From Paracoccaceae bacterium (GTDB taxonomy: Bacteria; Pseudomonadota; Alphaproteobacteria; Rhodobacterales; Rhodobacteraceae): a stretch of DNA of 11,406 nt. The position numbers were made by a program, and so were the translations under genes. The notes under the pieces are model-generated. The model saw nothing but the letters and a program-made list of their open reading frames with translations, searched no databases and had not been told where the DNA came from. How positions within the stretch are numbered: position 1 is the first letter of the stretch; each line of letters starts with the position of its first letter. Positions 5,519 to 11,406 of the stretch are shown here, one piece after another. The stretch lies in NCBI GenBank assembly GCA_021767525.1, contig JAASTF010000077.1, forward strand, positions 1 through 11,406, read 5' to 3'.

Positions 5519-6919
5519 TCAGCCCGCGGCGTCGGCAATGCGGGCAACGGTTTCGTCACGCCCCAGAACCAACATCATGTCAAAGACGCTCGGTGTCGCG
5601 GATCGGCCGGCAAGCGCGGCCCGCAAGGGCCCGGCAAGCTTGCCGAATTTCATGCCCCGAGCCTCGGAAAACTCCGTCGCGACGGCCTCAAGCGCGTCTC
5701 GCGTCCAGCTAGCATTTTGCAGATGCGGCGTCAATTCCTTCAGTATACCACGGGATACATCGTCAAGCGCCTTGGCGGCCTTGTCATCCGGGTGAATCGG
5801 GCGGTCGGCCAGGGCAAACTCTGCTTTTTCAATGAGTTCCGGGAAGGTCTTGGCGCGGTCTTTCAGGCAATACATCGCGGCCTCGACCAGGGTGGCCTTG
5901 TCGGCCGGCAACGGATTTTGTTCGGTGACCCGAAGGAATGCCTGCAATTCGTGCAGCAACGCAGCATCGTCCGCGGCAGCGATGTGCTGGCCGCACAGGT
6001 TTTCCAGCTTCTTGAAATCGAACCGCGCCGGCGATTTGCCGATGCCGTCCAGGTCGAACCACTCTTTCGCCTGCGCGTCGGTAAAGAATTCATCGTCGCC
6101 GTGGCTCCACCCCAGCCGCGCCAGGTAATTGCGCATGCCGGCCGCCGGGTACCCCATTTTCTGATACTCATCGACACCCAGCGCACCGTGGCGTTTCGAC
6201 AGTTTCTTGCCATCGGGCCCGTGGATCAGGGGGATATGCGCCCATACGGGCATGTCCCAGCCCATCGCGTCATAGATCAGCATCTGCCGTGCGGCATTGT
6301 TCAGGTGGTCGTCGCCGCGGATCACGTGGGTCACGCCCATGTCGTGGTCATCGACCACCACGGCCAGCATGTAGACGGGCGTGCCGTCGCTGCGCAACAG
6401 AACCATATCGTCCAACTGGTCGTTGCCGATGGTCACGTCGCCCTGTACGCGGTCGCGGATCACGGTCTGGCCGTCGCGCGGCGCCTTGATGCGAATGACA
6501 TAGGGCGCGTCAGGGTGCGTTGACGAATCGGCGTCGCGCCAGGGGCTTTGAAACAGGGTCGAGCGGCCCTCGGCACGGGCGGCATCGCGGAATTCCTGGA
6601 TTTCTTCCTGCGTGGAAAAGCACTTGTAGGCCTTGCCCTCGTCCAGCAACTGGCGGGCCACCTCGGCGTGGCGGTCGGCGCGGGCGGCCTGGCTGATCAC
6701 CTCTCCGTCGTGATCCAGGCCCAGCCATGCCATGCCATCCAGGATCGCCTGCGTCGCCGCGTCGGTCGAGCGCGCGCGGTCGGTATCCTCGATCCGCAGC
6801 AGGAACTTGCCGCCGCGACCGCGGGCGTAAAGCCAGTTGAACAGCGCCGTGCGCGCGCCGCCGATATGCAGAAAGCCGGTGGGCGAGGGCGCGAAACGGG
6901 TCACGACTTGGTCGGTCAT
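5519..6919 (-). CDS. gltX: Glutamyl-tRNA synthetase
   Basis: This class I aminoacyl-tRNA synthetase charges tRNA-Glu with glutamate. It has 466 aa from ATG 6919. The signatures are FAPSPTGFLHIGG with the HIGH-type motif at residues 18-21, LRIEDTD (41-47), and KLSKR (239-243) as the KMSKS-type loop. The region that in E. coli GltX holds a Cys-rich zinc site keeps only one Cys (Cys100, YKCFST), so the zinc site is absent. Many alphaproteobacteria lack glutaminyl-tRNA synthetase and use GluRS plus GatCAB; whether this enzyme also charges tRNA-Gln cannot be read from here. The start at 6919 (MTDQVVTRFAPSPTG) matches the family. An in-frame ATG at 6946 would add nine residues and neither has a strong ribosome site, so the start is less sure than the gene. 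It is divergent from comEC and followed by gltA. Confidence 0.96.
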   Translation of the reverse strand: MTDQVVTRFAPSPTGFLHIGGARTALFNWLYARGRGGKFLLRIEDTDRARSTDAATQAILDGMAWLGLDHDGEVISQAARADRHAEVARQLLDEGKAYKCFSTQEEIQEFRDAARAEGRSTLFQSPWRDADSSTHPDAPYVIRIKAPRDGQTVIRDRVQGDVTIGNDQLDDMVLLRSDGTPVYMLAVVVDDHDMGVTHVIRGDDHLNNAARQMLIYDAMGWDMPVWAHIPLIHGPDGKKLSKRHGALGVDEYQKMGYPAAGMRNYLARLGWSHGDDEFFTDAQAKEWFDLDGIGKSPARFDFKKLENLCGQHIAAADDAALLHELQAFLRVTEQNPLPADKATLVEAAMYCLKDRAKTFPELIEKAEFALADRPIHPDDKAAKALDDVSRGILKELTPHLQNASWTRDALEAVATEFSEARGMKFGKLAGPLRAALAGRSATPSVFDMMLVLGRDETVARIADAAG

Positions 6920-6998
6920 CGGGGCGATTAACCTTTCGGTAAGCATGTTGAAGATAGTGTTTGCGCCTGTCTACCGATGCAGGATGCGGGGGGCAAGG
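6920..6998. promoter_or_regulatory. Divergent gltX/comEC intergenic region
   Basis: This 79-bp stretch must hold at least part of the promoters for both gltX (minus) and comEC (plus) unless these lie inside the genes. I see TTGAAG on the plus strand (6948-6953) and TAGACA on the minus strand, but neither is paired with a good -10 hexamer at 16-18 bp, so no core promoter is called. Confidence 0.5.
6928..6942 (+). promoter_or_regulatory. Possible CtrA-type site upstream of comEC
   Basis: The sequence TTAA-CCTTTCG-GTAA differs by one base from the alphaproteobacterial CtrA consensus TTAA-N7-TTAA and lies 57 bp before the comEC start codon. In Rhodobacter capsulatus, comEC is among the DNA-uptake genes controlled by CtrA, which makes the position plausible. 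A single one-mismatch site can occur by chance. Confidence 0.35.
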
Positions 6999-9044
6999 AT
7001 GCACATTTTAACCGGGCTGTGGGCAATGCTGGCGGCCCAGCGGGGGCACCTGTTTCCCTGGGTGCCGGTGGCACTTGGCTGTGGCATCGGCCTGTATTTC
7101 CAGCTGCGGTGGGAACCCGCGCTGCCGCATTACCTGATGCTCGGGGGACTGGCGCTGTTCTTCGGGGCGCTGGCCTGGCGGGCGGGCGTCGCGTTGGGGC
7201 CGGTTCTTTGGCTGTGCGCTTTGGTGCCGGCCGGCATGGTGCTGGCGGGCGCGCGGGCGCACATGCAGGCGGCACCGGTGCTGGATTTCCGCTATTACGG
7301 GCCGGTCGAGGGGCGGATCGTCGGGCTGGACCGCTCGGCTTCGGACGCGATCCGCCTGACGCTGGACCGCGTTCGCCTGGATGACGTAGCCGCGCATCGA
7401 ACGCCTGCGCGCGTGCGCGTGGCGCTGCATGGCGAGCAGGGGTTTGCCCGGCTCGATCCCGGTCGCCTTGTGATGATGACGGCCCACCTGTCACCCCCCG
7501 GCGGCCCGGTCGAGCCGGGCGGCTTCGATTTTCAGCGTCACTCGTGGTTTCTGCAGCTGGGAGCCGTCGGGTACACGCGCACGCCCGTCGTGTTGGCCAG
7601 CACGACGCGCGACGGTGCGGTGGTCGCCTCCATCCGGCGCGCCATTTCGCAACGCGTGCAGGCCGCGCTGCCGGGCGAGCGGGGGGCCTTTGCCGCGGCG
7701 ATCATGACCGGCGACCGCGCGGGCATCAGCCAGGACACGCTACAGGCGCTGCGCGATTCCAACCTGGCGCATCTTCTGGCGATCTCGGGGCTGCATATGG
7801 GGCTGTTGGCGGGGTTTGTCTTTGCCTCATTTCGCCTGGGCTTTGCCGCCGTCCCGCGGCTTGGATTGCGCTGGCCGGCCAAGAAATTGTCGGCGGTGCT
7901 GGCGCTGATCGTGGCGGCCGGATACCTGGCGCTGGCCGGCGGAAATGTCGCGACCGAGCGCGCCTTTATCATGGTGGCCGTCATGCTGGTGGCGGTCATG
8001 CTGAACCGCCGCGCTCTGTCGTTGCGCGCCGTGGCCGTGGCGGCGGTGATCGTTCTGCTGCTGCGCCCCGAGGCACTGCTCAGCCCCGGTTTCCAAATGA
8101 GCTTTGCCGCGACCACCGCGCTGGTGGCGGTGTTCGGGGTGATCCGCGACCAGGAGTGGAAGCCCGGCCCCGCCTGGTTGCGGCCGGTTGCGGCGGTCGT
8201 GATCTCGTCCGCCGTGGCCGGTGCGGCGACCGCGCCGGTGGGGGCTGCGCATTTCAACCAGATGGCCCATTACGGGTTGCCGGCCAACCTGTTGTCGGTG
8301 CCGTTGATGGGCGTCCTGGTGATGCCCGCGGCGGTGGTCGCGGGGCTGCTGATGCCCTTCGGGGTAGAGGGCATCGCGCTGTGGGTGATGGGGCAGGGGC
8401 TGGCCTGGGTGCTGTTCGTGGCCCATTGGGTGGCGGACCGGCCCGGTGCGACGGGCGGCGTGGTGGCGCCCGATGGCGCGGTGCTGCCGGTGATGGCGTT
8501 GGGGTTCCTGTGGCTGATCCTGTGGCAAGGGCGCGCGCGCCTGTTGGGGCTGGCCCCCGTGGCGGTCAGCTTTGCGTTGTGGGCCCAGACGGAACGCCCG
8601 CCGATCCTGATTGCCGAAAGCGGTGGGTTGGTCGGTGTCATGACGCCCGAAGGCCGTGCGCTCAGTGCCGCGCGGGGCGCGGGGTTCATCGCTTCGGTCT
8701 GGCTGGAAAACGATGGCAGCGCATCTTCGCAGGAAGGGGCCGCCGCGTTGTGGCCAGGGCCAATCGTGCTTGGGGATGCCACGCTATATGCGGCCAAGGG
8801 AAAGCGCGCGATTTCGGCGCAAAACTGCACGGATCGGGATTGGGTGGTGACGAATGTGCCCGATACACCAGCCTTGCCCTGCCGCGTCTTGGGGCCGCGT
8901 ACCCTGCGCGACAGCGGTGCCTTGGCCATCTGGCCCGACGCGCCGGGCGGGCTGCGCATCGTCAGTGCGAAAGACCTGTCGGGGGAGCGTCTGTGGAACG
9001 GCGGCGCGAAGCCCGCGCCGCCCCGTCGTCTGGCGCGTCAGTAA
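6999..9044 (+). CDS. comEC: ComEC/Rec2-type DNA uptake membrane protein
   Basis: ComEC forms the inner-membrane channel that carries single-stranded DNA into the cytoplasm during transformation; in Rhodobacter it is needed for receipt of gene-transfer-agent DNA. The protein has 681 aa from ATG 6999 (MHILTGLWAMLAAQRG), with a G-run about 6 nt upstream. Order: N-terminal transmembrane pair (about 18-85); an OB-like soluble segment, DUF4131 type (about 90-200); and the Competence domain with MTGDRAGI (236-243) and the hallmark LLAISGLHMGLLAG (259-272), followed by many membrane helices up to about residue 530. The C-terminal part (about 534-681) sits where Bacillus ComEC has a metallo-beta-lactamase-like nuclease domain, but I find no HxHxDH motif. 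In-frame starts further upstream (6837) would run into gltX and are rejected; ATG 6984 is possible. The stop overlaps the 3' end of convergent lexA by 7 nt. Confidence 0.95.
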   Translation: MHILTGLWAMLAAQRGHLFPWVPVALGCGIGLYFQLRWEPALPHYLMLGGLALFFGALAWRAGVALGPVLWLCALVPAGMVLAGARAHMQAAPVLDFRYYGPVEGRIVGLDRSASDAIRLTLDRVRLDDVAAHRTPARVRVALHGEQGFARLDPGRLVMMTAHLSPPGGPVEPGGFDFQRHSWFLQLGAVGYTRTPVVLASTTRDGAVVASIRRAISQRVQAALPGERGAFAAAIMTGDRAGISQDTLQALRDSNLAHLLAISGLHMGLLAGFVFASFRLGFAAVPRLGLRWPAKKLSAVLALIVAAGYLALAGGNVATERAFIMVAVMLVAVMLNRRALSLRAVAVAAVIVLLLRPEALLSPGFQMSFAATTALVAVFGVIRDQEWKPGPAWLRPVAAVVISSAVAGAATAPVGAAHFNQMAHYGLPANLLSVPLMGVLVMPAAVVAGLLMPFGVEGIALWVMGQGLAWVLFVAHWVADRPGATGGVVAPDGAVLPVMALGFLWLILWQGRARLLGLAPVAVSFALWAQTERPPILIAESGGLVGVMTPEGRALSAARGAGFIASVWLENDGSASSQEGAAALWPGPIVLGDATLYAAKGKRAISAQNCTDRDWVVTNVPDTPALPCRVLGPRTLRDSGALAIWPDAPGGLRIVSAKDLSGERLWNGGAKPAPPRRLARQ

Positions 9045-9733
9045 CTGCGGATCAAGCCGACCAACCGGCCCTGCACCTTGACCTTGTCCGATGGCAGCAC
9101 CCGCGTTTCATAGGCGGGGTTTGCCGCCTCAAGAGCGATGGACTCGCCCCGGCGATAAAAACGTTTCAGCGTCGCTTCCTGATCTTCGACAAGGGCCACG
9201 ACGATATCGCCGTTATCGGCCACGTTGGTTTCGCGGATGATGACGATGTCGCCGTTGTTGATGCCCGCGTCGATCATTGAATCTCCCTTGACCTCAAGCG
9301 CGTAATGATCGCCCTTGCCGGACACCATGCTGCCCGGCACCGCGACATGGTGCGACACCTGGGCAATCGCCTCGATCGGGACACCGGCGGCGATGCGGCC
9401 CATCACGGGCAATTCCAGCGCATGAACCGCCTCGACCGGCATCGCCGCGGCGGGGCGGCTGTCGGGGCGGTCACCGTCGATCACCGAAAGGGCCGGGCCC
9501 TCGCTGGCGCCATCCAATGCCTCGGGCAGTTTCACCACCTCGATGGCGCGGGCGCGATGCGCCAGACGGCGGATGAATCCGCGTTCCTCAAGCGCCGTGA
9601 TCAGCCGGTGAATGCCCGATTTCGAGCGCAGATCCAGCGCTTCTTTCATCTCGTCGAAGCTGGGGGGCACGCCATCGCGCTGCACCCGTTTATGAATGAA
9701 ATTCAGCAGGTCGAGTTGTTTTTTCGTCAACAT
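9038..9733 (-). CDS. lexA: LexA repressor
   Basis: LexA is the SOS-response repressor; RecA filaments on single-stranded DNA trigger its self-cleavage. It has 231 aa. The N-terminal winged helix-turn-helix covers about residues 1-67 (MLTKKQLDLLNFIHKR, then PPSFDEMKEALDLRSKSGIHRLI). The alphaproteobacterial linker is longer than in E. coli (202 aa in total). The cleavage bond is Ala116-Gly117 in GRIAAGVPIEA. The catalytic dyad is Ser152 (GDSM) and Lys190 (ATLKRF). The start ATG at 9733 is preceded by GGAGGG at 9 nt. It is controlled by its own SOS box upstream. It follows moeA by 60 bp on the same strand, but has an internal promoter at the end of moeA. Its 3' end overlaps that of comEC. Confidence 0.97.
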   Translation of the reverse strand: MLTKKQLDLLNFIHKRVQRDGVPPSFDEMKEALDLRSKSGIHRLITALEERGFIRRLAHRARAIEVVKLPEALDGASEGPALSVIDGDRPDSRPAAAMPVEAVHALELPVMGRIAAGVPIEAIAQVSHHVAVPGSMVSGKGDHYALEVKGDSMIDAGINNGDIVIIRETNVADNGDIVVALVEDQEATLKRFYRRGESIALEAANPAYETRVLPSDKVKVQGRLVGLIRSY

Positions 9734-9768
9734 ACGCGGTTGCCCTCCGCCTCCATGCGTTTTGTTTT

Positions 9769-9783
9769 GTTCTACGCATGTTC
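9769..9783 (-). promoter_or_regulatory. SOS box (LexA operator) of lexA
   Basis: GTTC-TACGCAT-GTTC on the plus strand is an exact match to the alphaproteobacterial LexA operator GTTC-N7-GTTC (GAAC-N7-GAAC on the coding strand). It lies 36 bp before the lexA start codon and overlaps the -10 hexamer, as expected for autorepression. Confidence 0.92.
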
Positions 9784-9797
9784 TCGTTTTGTGTCAA
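9769..9797 (-). promoter_or_regulatory. lexA core promoter
   Basis: On the minus strand a perfect -35 hexamer TTGACA (9792-9797) and TAGAAC (9769-9774, 4/6 to TATAAT) are separated by exactly 17 bp. The SOS box covers the -10 hexamer and part of the spacer, so bound LexA should block RNA polymerase. The -35 hexamer contains the moeA stop codon (9794-9796). Confidence 0.8.
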
Positions 9798-10978
9798 CTC
9801 TGCGTGAAAAGGGGCACGTAATCCACGGTTTCGCCCGCCTTGCGCGGCCCGTCCCCGATGGGGCGGATCAACAGGGCGTTGGCGTCGGACAGGATCGACA
9901 AAAGCGAACTGTCCTGACGGTCGAACGGGGTGATCGTGCCTCCGTGCAGGCGGGCGCGCATGTAATGCTCGCGCGGGCCGTTGCCATCGACATCGGCGCC
10001 CAACAGCGCCTGGGCGCGCGGGGCAGGGCCCTTGGGCAGGCCCATCATCGCGCGCAACAGTGGCAGCAGGAACAAATGCCCGCAGACCATCGCGGAAACC
10101 GGGTTGCCGGGCAGGCCCAGCATCACCGCATCGCCCATGCGGCCCGCCATCAACGGTTTGCCGGGTCGCATGGCGATCTTGTAAAAGGCGCGCTCCATCC
10201 CCGTTTCTTCGGCCACGCGGGCAACGATGTCGTGATCGCCGACCGAGGCGCCGCCGATCGTCACCACCACATCGGCGCCCTGCGCCATGTCGAACGCGGT
10301 ATGAAGCGAGGCGGGATTGTCGCGTGCGATGGGCAAAAGCCGCGGATGGGCGCCCGCCTGTTCGATCAAGGCGTAAAGCCCAAAGGTGTTCGAGGCGATT
10401 ATCTGGTCGGGGCCGGGCAGCTCGCCGGGCATCACCAGCTCATCGCCGGTCGAGATCAGCGCGACCACGGGTTTGCGCGCCACCGGCACCTCGGCCACGT
10501 TCATCGAGGCCAGCAGCGCCATGTCCGCTGGCGTCAGACGGCGCGGCGCTGCCAGCCGGTCGCCGGTTTTGAAATCGCCGCCCGCGGGGCGGATATTGGT
10601 GCCGTCGCCGGGCGTACCGGTGATGGTTACGCGGGTGCCCTCGGCCGTGCAATCCTCTTGCAGAACAACGTGGCCGACGCCCTCGGGCACCGGTGCGCCG
10701 GTGAAAATGCGCACCGCTTGCCCCGGGCCGACGGTGCCGGGAAACCCGTGGCCTGCCGCCGCCTCGCCGATCACCTCAAAGGTGGCGCCTTGTGTCGCCG
10801 CGCCGGCTGCCACGCCATAGCCATCCATCGCCGAGGCGGCAAAGGGCGGCTGGCTGCGGGTGGCCACCGCATCCTCGATCATCACCCGCCCGAGCGCCTG
10901 CAACAGCGGCACGGTTTCGGGCACCGGCGCAGGCGCCAGCGCGAAGAGGTGATCAAGCGCCTCGTTTACGGTGATCAT
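9794..10978 (-). CDS. moeA: Molybdopterin molybdotransferase MoeA
   Basis: MoeA inserts molybdate into adenylylated molybdopterin, the last step common to molybdenum cofactor synthesis. It has 394 aa, a normal length. The motifs are PPFAASAMDGYGV (44-56), the FTGAPVPEG segment (92-100), STGDEL (176-181), TIGGASVGDHD (240-250), MRPGKPLMAG (270-279) and GLPGNPVSAMV (288-298), which together make the MoeA/MogA-fold active site. ATG at 10978 overlaps the stop of the upstream gene as ATGA, and GGAG lies 8 nt before it inside that gene, indicating translational coupling. The gene ends 60 bp before lexA; its stop codon is inside the lexA -35 hexamer. In Rhodobacterales I would expect moaC directly upstream, but here another gene takes that place. 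Confidence 0.96.
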   Translation of the reverse strand: MITVNEALDHLFALAPAPVPETVPLLQALGRVMIEDAVATRSQPPFAASAMDGYGVAAGAATQGATFEVIGEAAAGHGFPGTVGPGQAVRIFTGAPVPEGVGHVVLQEDCTAEGTRVTITGTPGDGTNIRPAGGDFKTGDRLAAPRRLTPADMALLASMNVAEVPVARKPVVALISTGDELVMPGELPGPDQIIASNTFGLYALIEQAGAHPRLLPIARDNPASLHTAFDMAQGADVVVTIGGASVGDHDIVARVAEETGMERAFYKIAMRPGKPLMAGRMGDAVMLGLPGNPVSAMVCGHLFLLPLLRAMMGLPKGPAPRAQALLGADVDGNGPREHYMRARLHGGTITPFDRQDSSLLSILSDANALLIRPIGDGPRKAGETVDYVPLFTQS

Positions 10979-11406
10979 TCCATGTTCTCCGTGGCGACTT
11001 TATCCAATTGGTCCTCTTCCCAGTCGGCATAGGTTCGGCCATCGGGAAGTTTCCAGTCTCTGCGGCCGTTTGAAGACCTGCCCGCAACAACAGCCGCCGC
11101 CGCCGACGGGCTGGAGAAAGCAAAGTCTTCTACCAGAGTTCCGGTTTCTCCATTTACCGCGATGACTCCGCGGTCACGGAGTTCATCATGAAGCTTCCAA
11201 TAGTGCGTGTCGTATTTACGATCTCCGACCCATTCGGGGCTAACAACGGACCCAGCCAAAACCACCAGTTCGTTTTCGATGAGCTTTGCCCGCGCATGCA
11301 GCTTGCGTCGTGGTAGTTTTAATTCAAATTCCGGTTTGGCATCGTGGTCGCTTTCCATGCTCACGGTGCTCTGAACTTTGCGCCTCCCGCTTTGGAACAG
11401 ATCGAC
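10975..11406 (-). CDS. DUF4357-domain protein, C-terminal part (5'-truncated at the window edge)
   Basis: This is the last 143 codons of a gene whose frame stays open to the window end. The recognisable part is a DUF4357 domain: ELVVLAGSVVSPEWVG, a WKLHDELRDRGVI helix, then FSSPSAAAAVVAGRSSNG (fragment residues 97-114) and DWKLPDGRTYADWE. DUF4357 is often found at the C-terminus of GIY-YIG nuclease-like proteins, and the residues before it (VDLFQSGRR, then KLPRRKLHARAKLIE) fit such a linker, but no GIY-YIG motif is in view. A GTG at 11364 could start a 129-aa protein, but the nearest GGGAGG is too far (about 16 nt), so truncation by the window is preferred. GC looks clearly lower than in moeA. 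The stop overlaps the moeA start by 4 nt. Confidence 0.72.
   Translation of the reverse strand, partial: VDLFQSGRRKVQSTVSMESDHDAKPEFELKLPRRKLHARAKLIENELVVLAGSVVSPEWVGDRKYDTHYWKLHDELRDRGVIAVNGETGTLVEDFAFSSPSAAAAVVAGRSSNGRRDWKLPDGRTYADWEEDQLDKVATENME

Noticed and set aside
6837..6998. Upstream comEC start inside gltX
   Set aside because: It would overlap the gltX coding region by more than 80 bp and add non-conserved residues. ATG 6999 gives the expected N-terminus.
7544..9280. 578-codon plus-strand frame inside comEC
   Set aside because: It is a Gly/Arg/Ala-rich shadow of the comEC frame. comEC has the conserved LLAISGLHMG motif and hydrophobic helices.
9305..11032. 575-codon plus-strand frame opposite lexA and moeA
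   Set aside because: It crosses both genes and their intergenic promoter. It is a shadow of high third-position GC, with no domain pattern.

Overview
The window looks like chromosomal DNA of an alphaproteobacterium, most likely a Rhodobacterales (Roseobacter/Rhodobacter-type) species. This rests on high GC with strong third-position GC bias, an exact alphaproteobacterial SOS box (GTTC-N7-GTTC) in front of lexA, an alphaproteobacterial-style ComEC, and a gene order (ccmH, enoyl-CoA hydratase, gltA, gltX, comEC, lexA, moeA) that I associate with this order. No tRNA, rRNA, insertion sequence or CRISPR array is visible.

Layout. (1) 1-1270, plus strand: the 3' part of ccmH (cytochrome c maturation), then a PaaG-like enoyl-CoA hydratase/isomerase, closed by a strong hairpin terminator. 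(2) 1293-3970, minus strand: two adjacent paralogous genes for very acidic RTX-type calcium-binding repeat proteins with an N-terminal hydrophobic helix (570 and 253 aa). Together they hold three copies of one C-terminal-type module, called here the GDW-ITD module. A similar 16-bp element (13/16 identical) lies 90 and 92 bp upstream of the two start codons. (3) 4092-6919, minus strand: citrate synthase (gltA) downstream of glutamyl-tRNA synthetase (gltX), with a terminator after gltA. (4) 6999-9044, plus strand: comEC, divergent from gltX and overlapping the convergent lexA by 7 nt at the 3' ends. (5) 9038-11406, minus strand: lexA with its own SOS-box promoter, moeA (molybdopterin molybdotransferase), and the C-terminal part of a DUF4357-domain protein that overlaps moeA by 4 nt and runs off the window.

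How the genes relate. Most are housekeeping: cytochrome c assembly, acyl-CoA chemistry, TCA entry, translation, DNA uptake, SOS control and molybdenum cofactor. The less explained parts are the RTX pair, which sits as an island between two hairpins with identical 10-bp arms, and the DUF4357 gene, which is lower in GC by eye and inserted directly ahead of moeA. comEC lies next to lexA and has a CtrA-like sequence upstream; this may matter because CtrA and LexA are both linked to gene-transfer-agent and competence biology in Rhodobacterales. Starts were revised for the second RTX gene, gltA, gltX and comEC, and the first and last genes are treated as truncated by the window edges.
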